This document shows positions 54,650 to 64,000 of a DNA stretch of 64,000 nucleotides, piece by piece; the stretch's first letter is position 1; each line of letters begins with the position of its first letter. The DNA lies in the NCBI RefSeq assembly GCF_016743815.1, contig NZ_CP061035.1, positions 1,738,501-1,802,500 on the forward strand, given 5' to 3'. The notes beneath the pieces were generated by a model. That model worked only from the letters and a program-made list of their open reading frames with translations. It made no database searches and was not told the DNA's origin. The position numbers and the translations under genes were made by a program. Origin of the DNA: Sphingomonas aliaeris. GTDB lineage: Bacteria > Pseudomonadota > Alphaproteobacteria > Sphingomonadales > Sphingomonadaceae.

Positions 54650-54665
54650 GTTAACAAGAAGTTAA
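54650..54665 (-). promoter_or_regulatory. Perfect CtrA-type box upstream of the CHAP gene
   Basis: On the reverse strand the sequence is TTAACTTCTTGTTAAC followed by CAT, an exact TTAA-N7-TTAAC. It ends 51 bases before the CHAP start codon, a normal promoter distance. CtrA is the cell-cycle response regulator of alphaproteobacteria, and peptidoglycan hydrolases are common targets. Binding is inferred from the motif only. Confidence 0.6.
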
Positions 54666-54722
54666 TTTTTGGCGCCGACGTTTGAAACCGCCTGCCTGCC
54701 GGTCGCTGTTTCCCGAGCCGCA

Positions 54723-55193
54723 TCAGACCGGCAAAGCCGTCTCCGTCTTGATTTCCTCCATTACAGCATAGGTGTGAGTCTGCGCGATGCCGGCGATCGA
54801 TCCCAGTTCCTCTCCCAGAATGCGGCGGTAATCTGCCATGTCGCGGCAGCGGATCTTGAGCAGATAATCGAACCCGCCCGCGACCATGTGGCATTCGGTA
54901 ATCGATGCGAAGGACTGGATCGACGTCGCGAAGCTGCCGAACACATCCGTCGTCGTGCGGTCCAGCGTGACCTGCACGAACACTGTCAGCCCGAGATCCA
55001 GCCGTGTCGGATCGAGCCGCGCGGCATAGCCGGTGATAAAGCCGTCACGTTCGAGCCGCCGCACGCGTTCCTGGCACGGGGTCGGCGTCAGCCCGACCGC
55101 GCGGGCCAGTGCCAGGTTCGACATCCTACCGTCCTCTTGCAGCGCGCGGAGGATGCGACGATCGAGGGCGTCGAGGCGGTGGGATGATGACAT
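54723..55193 (-). CDS. Lrp/AsnC-family regulator, probable PutR
   Basis: The 156-residue protein has the Lrp helix-turn-helix (LDALDRRILRALQEDGRMSN, LALARAVGLTPTPCQERVRR) and the C-terminal ligand-binding RAM domain (VFVQVTLDRTTTDVFGSFAT, ECHMVAGGFDYLLKIRCRDM). It is divergently placed from putA with about 124 bases between starts, the standard arrangement of PutR, the Lrp-type activator that switches on proline catabolism when proline is present. The symbol is withheld because only context supports it. Confidence 0.9.
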   Translation of the reverse strand: MSSSHRLDALDRRILRALQEDGRMSNLALARAVGLTPTPCQERVRRLERDGFITGYAARLDPTRLDLGLTVFVQVTLDRTTTDVFGSFATSIQSFASITECHMVAGGFDYLLKIRCRDMADYRRILGEELGSIAGIAQTHTYAVMEEIKTETALPV

Positions 55194-55201
55194 GGCGGAA
55201 T

Positions 55202-55227
55202 TCCTGCATTCTGCGTCGAGCGCAGGA
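55202..55227. promoter_or_regulatory. Inverted repeat in the putR-putA interval
   Basis: TCCTGC (55202-55207) and GCAGGA (55222-55227) are inverted repeats, with an inner CTGCG/CGCAG match that overlaps the right arm. It starts nine bases from the Lrp-family start codon. An Lrp-type regulator controlling both divergent genes could bind here. The symmetry is short and the call tentative. Confidence 0.35.
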
Positions 55228-55317
55228 TATTTGCCTGTTCGCGGCGCGATATGTCCACTTTATTCGCTGGCGGGGGAGAGGATAAAGGACGATCTCTACT
55301 CAACAGGACGCGCCCGC

Positions 55318-58300
55318 ATGACCACGCCCTCCATTGCCTCGCTCGATCGCTCCGCAGTTCATGCGGCCTACCGGATGGACGAGGAGGTGTGCGTCTCCGA
55401 ACGGCTGGAACAGGCGCGCGCGCCCGCGGAGGAACTCACCGCGACGCACGCGCTGGCGCGCGATCTGGTCGAGGGCGTGCGATCGCGCGGCGAAGGCAAT
55501 GCGGTCGACAGCCTGCTGCAAAGCTACGCCTTGTCCACCGAGGAGGGCATTGCCTTGATGTGCCTGGCGGAAGCGTTGCTGCGCATTCCCGATGCGGCGA
55601 CGCGCGACCGGCTGATCGCGGACAAGATCGGCGGTAAGGAATGGAGCGCCAATCTCGGCCGCTCGCAGTCTCTGTTCGTCAACGCATCGACGTTCGGGCT
55701 GATGCTGACCGGCAGCGTCGTGACGCTGGGCGAGGTGGACGACTGGGCCGCGATCGCGCGCAAGGCGGTCACGCGGCTGGGCAAACCCGTCATCCGCCGT
55801 GCCTTGTTCGAGGGGATGCGGATCCTGGGCCATCATTTCGTGTTCGGCCGGACGATCGGCGAGGCGTTGAAGCGTGGCGGGCAGGGGCGCGAGACGCATT
55901 CGTTCGACATGTTGGGCGAAGCGGCGCGGACGCAAGCCGATGCCGACTTCTATTTCGACGCGTATAAGGGCGCGATCGAGGCGGTCGGCAAGGCGCGCGG
56001 CCCGGGCGAGGTCGAGAGCGTCGATGGCGTATCGGTTAAGTTGTCCGCGCTGCACCCGCGCTACGAATGGTCGCAGCGCGACCGGATCATGGCCGAGATG
56101 CTGCCCCGGCTGCGCGAACTGGCGCTGGCGGCGTCGGCGGCGGACATCTGCCTTGCGATCGATGCCGAGGAAGCGGACCGGTTGGACCTGTCGATGGACC
56201 TGATCGAGGCTTTGGTTTCCGACGACGCGCTCTTCGCGAATGGATGGCGCGGGTTCGGCATCGTCATCCAGGCGTATCAGAAGCGCGCGTTGCCGATGAT
56301 CGACTGGACCGTCGCGCTGGCCCGCAAGCATGATCGCCGCATCATGGTCCGGCTGGTCAAGGGCGCCTATTGGGACAGCGAGATCAAGGCGAGCCAGGTC
56401 GGCGGTTTCGTCGATTATCCGGTGTTCACCCGCAAATCCTCGACCGACGTCTCCTATCTGGCGGGCGCGCGCCGCCTGCTCGCTGCGAACGACGTGATCT
56501 ATTCCGGGTTCGCCACGCACAATGCCGCCAGCGTCGCCGCGATCAAAGCGATGTCGAAGACGGCGGCCGGCGACATTCCATTCGAATTCCAGCGCCTGCA
56601 CGGCATGGGCGAGGAATTGTACGACGTGCTGCGCGTCCGCGAGGGCAATGCGCCGACCGCGGTGCGGATCTACGCGCCGGTCGGCGGGCATAAGGAATTG
56701 CTCGCCTATCTCGTCCGCCGGCTGCTGGAAAACGGCGCGAATGCCTCGTTCGTCAACCGGCTGGCGGATGCCGACTTGCCGGTCGACTCGCTGATCGATC
56801 ATCCGGTCGAGACGACCGCCGCACTGTCGCCGCGCCGCAACCCGCGTATTCCGTTGCCGAAGGATTTGTTCGCACCGTCGCGCGTGAATTCGGCGGGGAT
56901 CGAGCTGTCCGATCCGCTGGTTCGTGGTCCGCTGATGGCGCGGCTCGCGGCGCTGGAAGCGAACACGCCGAAGGCCGCGCCGATGATCGGCAAGACGTCG
57001 GGCAAGGGGAAGGCCAAACCCGTCACCGCGCCGTTCGATCGCAATATCGTCGTCGGAACGGTGATCGAGGCCGATGCCGGTGCTGTCGATCAGGCCGTGC
57101 GGCTGGCGCAGGCGCTGCAGCCCGACTGGGACGCCGCCGGGGTCGATCGCCGTGCCGCCGCGCTGGATAAAGCCGCAGACCTGTACGAGGCGCATTCCGA
57201 CGAATTGCTATCATTGTGCGTGCGCGAGGCGGGCAAGACGCTGGGCGATGCGATCCTGGAACTGCGCGAGGCGGTCGATTTCCTGCGCTATTATGCGGCC
57301 GAGGCGCGTCGGCAGTTCACCCCCGCCGATCCCTTGCCCGGGCCGACCGGTGAATCGAACATCCTCAGCCTGCATGGCCGCGGCGTGATCGCGGCGATCA
57401 GCCCGTGGAATTTCCCGCTTGCGATCTTCACGGGTCAGGTCGCCGCCGCGCTCGCCGCGGGCAATGCGGTGATCGCCAAGCCCGCCGGCCAGACGCCGCT
57501 GATCGCCGCGCGCGCGGTCGAGTTGCTGCGCCAAGCGGGCGTCCCGGCCGACATCCTGCACCTGCTGCCGGGCGGCGGGGACGTCGGTGCGGCGCTGGTC
57601 GCGCATGAGGGAATTTCCGGCGTCGTCTTCACCGGATCGACCAGGACTGCGCGCGCGATCAACCTTATGCTGGCGCAGCGGAACGGCCCGATCGTCCCGC
57701 TGATCGCGGAGACGGGCGGGCAGAATGCGATGATCGTGGACAGCTCCGCATTGCCCGAACAGGTCACGCGCGACGTCGTGCAGTCCGCCTTCCAGAGCGC
57801 GGGGCAAAGGTGTTCGGCGTTGCGGGTGCTGTATCTGCAGGACGATATCGCCGATGCGACGCTGGAGATGATCTCCGGCGCGATGCGCGCGCTGACGGTC
57901 GGTGATCCGCGCCTGCTGTCGACCGATATCGGCCCGGTGATCGATGCCGATGCGCGCAAATCCCTGCAGGATCACAGCGCCGCGCTGGCGGCCTCCACGC
58001 TGTGCAAGCTGCCGGTGCCGGCGACACAGGGCGATTTCGTCGCTCCTGCGATCTTCTCGATCCTGGCGATCGGTGCGCTCGACAAGGAGAATTTCGGGCC
58101 GCTGCTGCACGTCGTACGCTGGTCCGCCGATGGGCTGGACGGCGTGATCGACGCGATCAACGCCACCGGTTTCGGCCTGACCCTGGGCGTGCACAGCCGC
58201 ATCGACACGGTGATCGAACGCGTCACCGCGCGCGCCCGCGTCGGCAACATCTACGTCAATCGCAACCAGATCGGCGCGGTCGTCGGCAGCCAGCCGTTCG

Positions 58301-58430
58301 GCGGGGAGGGCCTGTCGGGCACCGGCCCCAAGGCGGGCGGGCCGCACTATCTCGCGCGGTTCGCGACGGAGCGTACGGTGTGCGTGGATACGACGGCGGC
58401 GGGGGGAATGCGACTTTGCTCGCCAGCTAA
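55318..58430 (+). CDS. putA: Bifunctional proline dehydrogenase / glutamate-semialdehyde dehydrogenase, with an indel in its last codons
   Basis: PutA oxidises proline to glutamate in two steps at one peripheral membrane protein, using FAD then NAD. The product is about 1037 residues. The FAD-barrel proline dehydrogenase half has VSVKLSALHPRYEWSQRD, RLVKGAYWDSEIKASQVGGF and YSGFATHNA. The ALDH half has GVIAAISPWNFPLAIFTGQV, the Glu in IAETGGQNAMIVD and the Cys in QSAGQRCSALRVLYLQ. As given, the frame runs to 58743 through repeat DNA and across the kynU end. Adding one G to the run at about 58411-58416 yields AAGGNATLLAS and TAA at 58428-58430, which is taken as the true end. ATG 55318 has AGGA upstream. 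Confidence 0.93.
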
Positions 58431-58527
58431 CCCCGCCCTTCTTCCCCCCTTTCTGAAAGGGAGGGGCCGGGGGTGGGTAGGCCAATTGGCAGGACAGAAC
58501 GCGTCTAGACCGTCCACACCCCAAATC

Positions 58528-58597
58528 GCCGTTCGCCCTGAGCCTGTCCAAGGTCCTGCCCAAGGGACAAGTGCTTCGACGGGCTCAGCGCGAACGG
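58528..58597. repeat. Dispersed inverted repeat (CCTGTCGAAG family)
   Basis: CCGTTCGCCCTGAGCCTGTC (58528-58547) and its near complement GCTTCGACGGGCTCAGCGCG with AACGG (58573-58597) form an inverted repeat. It is the third member of the family in this window and lies between convergent putA and kynU, where it may also act as a terminator hairpin. Confidence 0.7.
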
Positions 58598-58643
58598 GGT
58601 GGGAGGGAACAGTGCCGCGGGCCTCACACGGGTCGCAGTGTCC

Positions 58644-59876
58644 TCAAGTTACCGCGGACCGTGCATGGAATTCCGGCGCATCCCAGGACTCGCTCGCCAG
58701 CACGTCGCGCAGTACCTCCACCGCACGCCAGACATCTTCATAGCCGACATATAGCGGCGTGAAGCCGAACCGCAGGATATCCGGCGCGCGGAAATCGCCG
58801 ACGACGCCGCGCGCGATCAGCGCCTGCATCACCGGATATCCGTGGTCGTGGGCGAAGGACACGTGGCTGCCCCGCACGCGGGCATCGCGCGGCGATGCGA
58901 GGGTCAGGCCAAGGCCGGCGCACTGGCTTTCCACCAGGTCCACGAACAGGTCGCAGAGCGCCCGCGACTTGGCGAAGAGCGCGGTCCGATCCGCCTCCAG
59001 CATCAGGTCCACGCCGACCTCCAGCGCGGCCATGCCGATCACCGGCGGCGTGCCGCACAGGAACCGGTTCACGCCCGCACCCGCGGCATAATCATCGCCG
59101 AAATCGAACGGCGCGGCATGGCCCATCCAGCCGGTCAGCGGGGATCGCAATTCCGCCTGATGCCGGTCCGCGACGTACAGGAATGCGGGCGCGCCCGGCC
59201 CGCCGTTCAGATATTTATACCCGCATCCGATCGCCAGATCCGCGCCCGCCGCGTTCAGGTCGATCGGCACAGCGCCCGCGCTATGGCTCAAGTCCCACAG
59301 CATCAGCGCGCCCTCCGCCTGCGCGGCGCGGGTCATCGCCGGCATGTCGAACATCGCGCCGGTCTTGTAATGGACGTGCGTCAGCATCACGACCGCGACG
59401 TGGTCGTCGATCGCCGCGACGATGTCCTCGCGCGCTACGGTCCGCACGCTTGCGCCCGGGATCATCGCCGCGACGCCCTGCGCGACGTACAGGTCGGTGG
59501 GGAAATTGCCGGGCTCGGTGAGGATGACGGTCCGGCCGGGACGCGCGCCGATCGCGGCATGCAGCAGCTTGAACAGATTGACCGAGGTCGAATCCGCCAC
59601 GACGATTTCATGCGGTTCGGCGCCGAGCAGGCCGGCGATCTTTCCGCCGATGCGTTGCGGCGCGCCGATCCAGTCGGCGTCGTTCCAACTGCCGATCAGC
59701 CCGCGGCCCCATTCGCTGGTCACCGTATCCGCGACGCGCGCGGCGGTGGCACGGGGCAGCGCGCCCAGCGAGTTTCCGTCTAGATAGATCACGCCTTCGG
59801 GCAGCGCGAACCGGTCGCGAAACGGCGCCAGCGTGTCCTGGGCGTCCATCCGCCGAACGTCTTGCACATCAGTCAT
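58644..59876 (-). CDS. kynU: Kynureninase
   Basis: KynU cleaves kynurenine (or 3-hydroxykynurenine) to anthranilate and alanine using PLP, in tryptophan catabolism. The 410-residue protein has YLDGNSLGALPRATAARVAD near the start, the PLP-phosphate region VVADSTSVNLFKLLHAAIGA, the Asp in LMLWDLSHSAGAVPIDLNAA and the PLP lysine in AIGCGYKYLNGGPGAPAFLY, all full-length. The neighbouring kynA and kynB genes are absent here. The gene converges on putA. Confidence 0.95.
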   Translation of the reverse strand: MTDVQDVRRMDAQDTLAPFRDRFALPEGVIYLDGNSLGALPRATAARVADTVTSEWGRGLIGSWNDADWIGAPQRIGGKIAGLLGAEPHEIVVADSTSVNLFKLLHAAIGARPGRTVILTEPGNFPTDLYVAQGVAAMIPGASVRTVAREDIVAAIDDHVAVVMLTHVHYKTGAMFDMPAMTRAAQAEGALMLWDLSHSAGAVPIDLNAAGADLAIGCGYKYLNGGPGAPAFLYVADRHQAELRSPLTGWMGHAAPFDFGDDYAAGAGVNRFLCGTPPVIGMAALEVGVDLMLEADRTALFAKSRALCDLFVDLVESQCAGLGLTLASPRDARVRGSHVSFAHDHGYPVMQALIARGVVGDFRAPDILRFGFTPLYVGYEDVWRAVEVLRDVLASESWDAPEFHARSAVT

Positions 59877-59931
59877 GAGCCGCTGATGCGCCGATCAGGC
59901 GACCGCGACAATCCCGGCAATGACCGCGCTG

Positions 59932-61898
59932 CTACGGTTGTGGCGTGTAGACATATTCGTGCTGGGCATCGCGCATCACCAGCGCGTCGAACCTGTCGCC
60001 CGGCTTCACGATCAATGGCCAGCCGACCAGCCCAGGATCGGCCATCACGAAGCTGGTCGAGCCGTCGGGATTCTTGCGCGTGACCATGCGGGAGGAGAAG
60101 CTGCCGAAGTCGAATACGGGGCCTGCCTTTCCGGGTCGCACGGTGATCGTGCCGAGATCGGGGCTGGTATAACGGGGTGCGAGCCGGGCGGTCGCGGCGG
60201 GGTCGGCCGGAACCTGGAGATGGCTGCGTTCTTCCGCCTCGTCGGCGCGGAGGCTTTTGACCACGCCGGCGATATCGCCCACAGCTTCCGGCTTGCCGTC
60301 ATACACGACCTCGAGGATGCGGCGCAGGAAGCTGGCAAGAAGCGGGCGGCCATTGTCCGAATTGGTGAGCAGGACCGCGCCGATCCCCGCCTCTGGAATG
60401 ACCAGCCAGTCGCTTTTATAGCCGGCCATCGACCCGCCGTGATGGACCACGCGGACGCCGTAGCGCTCGTTATTCTCGAGCCCCATGCCGTAGGTCGTGC
60501 CCTCGGCATAAGGCACGCCGCGGAAGCGTCGTTCGAGCAGGTTAGCAGGCGCGACGAGCTGTTTGCCGGACGCGAGCTTGCCCTCGTTCAACTCGTTCAG
60601 CGCGTAGAGCGCCATATCGTGTGTGGTGGACCAGGCGCCGCCGGCGGGACGCGCGAAATAGATGCTGTCGTTGAGCGACCACGCGCCCGCGCTCGGCTTG
60701 CCATCGACATCGTCGGCGTGCGGCGAGGCGACGTTGCCGCGCAGCGCTTCGCCGAAGTCGAAGGTCGTCGCGGTCATGCCGAGCGGCTGCCAGATCATCT
60801 CCCGCATCGCGCGATCGTAGCCGGCACCCATTTCCATCGTGGGATAGGCGATATGCGCGGCGACATACCCGCCGCCGCGGCGAGGATGTTGCTGTATTGA
60901 TACACTTCGCCGAACTTGCTCGTCGGCTGCATCGTTTTCATGATGTCGAAGACGCGCGACGCCGGGGTCTTCAGGTCGCCGGTCATAATCCATTCCAGAT
61001 CCTGACGTGGCATGCCGGTACAGGCGCAGACGAGGTGGCGGATACGGATCGCCTTCGTCACGTCGTCGCTGCCGAGGCGAAAGGCGGGATAGGCGTCCGC
61101 CACCGGCTGGTCCCAGCGCAACTTGCCCTGATCGACCAGCTTCGCGAGCAGCAGCGTCGTCATCCCTTTCGTATTGCTGGCGATCATGAAGCGGGTATTC
61201 GCGTCGACCTTCTCCGGCTTGCCGAGTTCGCGGACGCCGATGCCGCCTTCGTCGACGATCCTGCCGTCCTGGATGAACGCAACACCTGCGCCGGGAATGC
61301 CGAGTTGCCGCATGCCGTCCGCGACGAATTCCCTGATCAGGGCGATGCGGGCAGGATCGAGCTTGTGCGGAACGCGTCCGGCGAAGCTTTCCTTCACGTA
61401 TTTTGCGGGCCGGATACTGTCGAAGAACGTGTTAATAGCGCCCGAGCGCTTGTTGAAGGTCGCCCAACCGCCGTCACCGAGCAGGACGAGCCACGATGCA
61501 CCTGCTCGATAGGGCGTGGCGACGATCGAGCGCTTTTCGTTGGGCGAGGTTTCGTAATCGAAATTCACGATCTCGTCCCAGCCTTCGCGCGCGGGCATCG
61601 GGGTGGAGAGGCGGAGCTTGCGCGCGAAGCCGGGTTCCGCGAGCGCATGAGCGGCGGCGACCGCAGCGGCGGCGTCCTTCGCCGGGCCGACATCGACCAA
61701 CGTCATGCGCAGATCGCCTTCCGGCGCGATCAGTCGGACGATCTTGTCGGCGCGTTCCAGCGTCCAGTCCGCGGGGGCGGCGAAGCGCGCGTCGGCGGTG
61801 GTGATCGTCTGCCCCGCCGCCGGTATCGTTTCCGCGCTGGCTGGCTGGCACAAGCCGAGCACCGCAACGGTCGTCATCAATGTCCAAAGTTTCGTCAT
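59932..61898 (-). pseudogene. Class C beta-lactamase-type serine hydrolase, interrupted by one missing base
   Basis: The first frame starts at ATG 61898 after GGGGGAG. It has a signal peptide (MTKLWTLMTTVAVLGLCQPA), an extra N-terminal domain of about 170 residues, then the catalytic Ser and Lys in FMIASNTKGMTTLLLAKLVD and the Tyr of EVYQYSNILAAA. The second frame continues with VAAHIAYPTMEMGAGYDRAM, VRVVHHGGSMAGYKSDWLVI (third motif HxG) and ends at 59932. Adding one G in the GC-rich GCGGCGGCGGG near 60885 joins them into about 655 residues. The fold is that of beta-lactamases, esterases and D-aminopeptidases; substrate unknown. The protein is periplasmic. The indel may be a sequencing error. 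Confidence 0.85.
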
Positions 61899-62143
61899 GA
61901 TCTCCCCCGGATCCATAGTGCGATCCCGGGCGGGTCGAAGCACAAGTCCCTTGTGCAGGCCCGTGGACAACCGCGGGGCGAACAATGGGGTCGGCATTGC
62001 GGCACGTCTTCACGCTCGAGATCTGAGGCGAAGGTAGCGCATGGATCAGTGGCGGAATTGGACGAAAACGTCGCGTCGGTACGCGCGAGCGGTGGGGCGG
62101 CCTGGCTATTGACAGCCAAGTCGTTGCGGAGACGAGAGATTAC

Positions 62144-62165
62144 GAATTCCCGCCTGCGCGGGAAT
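62144..62165. repeat. Single CATTCCCGCG-type repeat
   Basis: GAATTCCCGCCTGCGCGGGA ending AT is a further copy of the repeat at 14386-14482 and 35723-35748. It lies 27 bases beyond the probable moxR stop codon. Confidence 0.65.
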
Positions 62166-62191
62166 GTTGCAGGGTTAAATGATCGGCGCGA

Positions 62192-63046
62192 TCATCCCTT
62201 GTTCTGCTGACGCTTGGCCATGAAGGCGAGGCGTTCGAACAGCATCACGTCCTGTTCGTTCTTCAGCAACGCGCCGTGCAGCGGGGGATTGCCTTGGTCG
62301 GATCTCGATTCTGGAGGATTTCCAGCGGCATATCCTCATGCAACAACAGCTTGAGCCAATCGAGCAGTTCGCTCGTGCTGGGCTTCTTCTTCAATCCGGG
62401 CACGTCGCGGACGTCGTAGAAGATGTCCATCGCCTTGCTGACGAGGATCTTCTGGATGCCGGGAAAGTGCACGTCGACGATCGCCTGCATCGTGTCGCGA
62501 TCGGGGAACTTGATATAGTGGAAGAAGCAGCGGCGCAGGAATGCGTCGGGCAGTTCCTTTTCATTGTTGCTGGTGATGACGACGATCGGGCGTTCGACCG
62601 CGCGGACGGTTTCCTTCGTTTCGTAGACGTGGAATTCCATGCGATCGAGTTCCTGCAACAGATCGTTGGGGAATTCGATGTCCGCCTTGTCGATCTCGTC
62701 GATCAGCAGGACGGGGGGGCTTGGGGCGGGTGAACGCCTCCCACAGCTTACCCTTGCGGATGTAATTGCCGATGTCATGGACGCGTTCGTCGCCCAATTG
62801 GCCATCGCGCAGGCGGGCGACGGCGTCATATTCGTACAGGCCCTGCTGCGCCTTAGTGGTGGATTTGACGTTCCACTCGATGAGTTCTGCATCGACGGCC
62901 TTGGCGATCTCATAGGCGAGGACGGTCTTGCCGGTGCCGGGTTCGCCCTTGACCAGCAACGGGCGGCGGAGCGTGACGGCGGCGTTGACCGCGACTTTCA
63001 GATCGTCGGTGGCGACATAGCTTTGCGTGCCTTCGAAGCGCTTCAT
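62192..63046 (-). pseudogene. MoxR-family AAA+ ATPase, interrupted by two single-base indels
   Basis: The first frame has the Walker A site in LLVKGEPGTGKTVLAYEIAK and runs to GKLWEAFTRPKPP. The second frame continues with VLLIDEIDKADIEFPNDLLQ (Walker B), the arginine-finger region DAFLRRCFFHYIKFPDRDTM and LEILQNRDPTKAIP. A third frame supplies HGALLKNEQDVMLFERLAFM, ending KRQQNKG at 62192-62194. Removing one C from the run of seven (plus-strand G about 62713-62719) and adding one C to the run of five near 62284-62288 give one intact protein of about 284 residues. MoxR ATPases act with VWA proteins as chaperones for complex assembly. Two homopolymer indels in one gene point to sequence error. 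Confidence 0.87.
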
Positions 63047-63128
63047 ATCCGTCGTCCAATCCCGTTTCGACTATCGGGTATGGCGATAGAGGGAAGTCAC
63101 GGCCAAGCGCAAGCGCGCGATAGGAAAA

Positions 63129-63791
63129 CTACTGATGATCGCGGGCGCTGGCGCGGGCCTCGAGCAGATCCCACAGGCCGCGATGCTGGGCGAGCAATTG
63201 CTGCGCGCCGAAGGCCATCGCGCGTTCGACGCCGGGCGTCTCGCCGAGCGTGGCGACGACCGTTTCGATCTCGTCGTCGATCGGCAGGACGCGGTCGGGC
63301 GGGGTGATGCCGAAGCGGTGCGCGGCGACATCCAAAACGACGCGGATCGACGTCCAGTCGAGCAATAGCGCGGTCGCGGCGCCGGTCGCGCAGCCCGCGC
63401 GATCGGATTGTGCGAGCATATCGAGCGCGTGCCGCTGGCCCAGGATCGCGGCCTCGGACTCCGCCTGGCCCGGGGTGGAGGGGGCGTGACCGGCGGCGGC
63501 GGTGAGCCGGGCGAGATAGGTGCGTTCCTCGGTAAAGGCGGTCGAGGCGGCGTGCAGCCAGGTCTGTGCGAGCGGTTGCGCGTTGCGGGTCGCGGCATGT
63601 TCGATCACGCCGGGAAGGCGGCCGTGGAGCATGCACCAGGCATGGACCGCGTCGGCGAGGTCGCGCATCGACGCGGTGCGCGTGGACAGACGGCGCACCA
63701 TCGGATGCGTCGCACCGCCGTCGCTTGCGGCGAGGGCGGCGATGATGCCCCAACTGCCCGCGGCGCGCGCCAGATTCGTCGATCCGAACAC
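63129..63791 (-). CDS. Conserved hypothetical protein, helical
   Basis: The 220-residue protein is mostly helical, with LADAVHAWCMLHGRLPGVIE, WLHAASTAFTEERTYLARLT, HALDMLAQSDRAGCATGAAT and a C-terminal FGAQQLLAQHRGLWDLLEAR. It has no signal peptide, membrane helix or catalytic motif. I recall similar proteins only from sphingomonads and know no function. An alternative start lies at residue 31 (MVRRLSTRTAS). It is upstream of moxR on the same strand, with an 82-base gap. Confidence 0.68.
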   Translation of the reverse strand: MFGSTNLARAAGSWGIIAALAASDGGATHPMVRRLSTRTASMRDLADAVHAWCMLHGRLPGVIEHAATRNAQPLAQTWLHAASTAFTEERTYLARLTAAAGHAPSTPGQAESEAAILGQRHALDMLAQSDRAGCATGAATALLLDWTSIRVVLDVAAHRFGITPPDRVLPIDDEIETVVATLGETPGVERAMAFGAQQLLAQHRGLWDLLEARASARDHQ

Positions 63792-63893
63792 TATAGACCC
63801 CCGGGGAAATACCGGCGCGCTGCTGTGCGTGCCTGCAACCGTGTTGGGGGCCAGTGTTATACCGAACGGCGTAAAGACGTGGTGTATCCGGGG

Positions 63894-64000
63894 TTAAGTA
63901 TCTTTCAACGTTATCGCCGTGCCGGTCGCCGCTGCTGGGGGCGCGGGGGCGGTGATATCCTCGATCCGCGCGGCGACGCCGCGGCGATGGGGATCGAGTT
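63894..64000 (-). CDS. C-terminal end of an unidentified gene (partial)
   Basis: A reverse-strand frame enters from the window's right edge and ends with TAA at 63894-63896, giving LDPHRRGVAARIEDITAPAP and a low-complexity end to ITLKDT. Codon use is consistent with a coding 3' end. About 34 residues are visible, too few for a family call. It precedes the hypothetical gene at 63129-63791 on the same strand. Confidence 0.45.
   Translation of the reverse strand, partial: LDPHRRGVAARIEDITAPAPPAAATGTAITLKDT

Noticed and set aside
55300-57195. A 631-residue reverse frame opposite putA
   Set aside because: PutA is full-length here with both active sites. The reverse frame is a low-complexity shadow.

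Overview
This is a 64 kb, GC-rich stretch of a bacterial chromosome that reads as a member of the Sphingomonadales (Sphingomonas-like, Alphaproteobacteria). That placement is inferred from several things: two secreted proteins end in the alphaproteobacterial PEP-x-x-W-G sorting tail, there are two TonB-dependent receptors (one inside a FecI/FecR signalling set), a UbiK-type protein, a MerC/Zur pair, CtrA-like promoter boxes, and short dispersed inverted repeats of the kind common between sphingomonad genes. Most of the window is housekeeping and metabolic DNA. No CRISPR array, rRNA, insertion sequence or prophage was seen.

Layout. 1-2.1 kb: tail of an NAD(P)-binding reductase, a flavin monooxygenase, tRNA-Gly, a small conserved gene. 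2.2-5.4 kb: an overlapping MarR-EmrA-EmrB drug-efflux operon with a likely self-operator. 5.4-9.3 kb: an iron-uptake unit (Fur-like operator, siderophore receptor, PiuC-type hydroxylase, DUF922 protein). 9.4-14.3 kb: phosphoesterase, lipoprotein, rplM-rpsI, heme A synthase (ctaA), MerC-like protein and Zur. 14.7-22.1 kb: dxs, a hydrolase, tlyA, ubiK, ybjN, proC, a MarR regulator, a frameshifted ilvE, tRNA-Gln. 22.3-34.1 kb: an envelope/glycan region with two paralogous GT39-type membrane glycosyltransferases at its edges, and between them a membrane protein, a GT2 glycosyltransferase overlapping a ChbG/HpnK-type deacetylase, an ECF sigma/FecR/STN-type TonB receptor set, and a secreted endonuclease/exonuclease/phosphatase-fold protein. 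34.1-44.2 kb: amino-acid permease, DUF2147 protein, aconitase, two tandem PEP-CTERM metalloproteases, an orphan HTH protein, a 2-hydroxyacid dehydrogenase. 44.3-55.2 kb: SH3 protein, thiolase, prepilin peptidase, an AT-rich DUF3800 island, an aldehyde dehydrogenase-DOMON-NamZ operon, PilZ, VWA and CHAP proteins. 55.2-64 kb: Lrp/PutA, kynureninase, serine hydrolase, MoxR ATPase, a hypothetical gene and a partial gene.

The best candidate for a distinct system is 25.1-30.7 kb. There a glycosyltransferase, a sugar deacetylase and a complete cell-surface signalling set lie head to tail with overlaps or short gaps. A second signal is a set of TTAA-N7-(T/G)TAAC boxes upstream of a peptidoglycan-amidase gene, a PilZ gene and a metalloprotease gene, suggesting cell-cycle (CtrA) control. 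A third is technical. At least eight single-base indels, mostly in homopolymers, break otherwise intact genes (ilvE, a hypothetical, SH3, CHAP, putA, serine hydrolase, and moxR twice). This looks more like uncorrected sequencing error than gene decay and should be settled before anything here is called a pseudogene.
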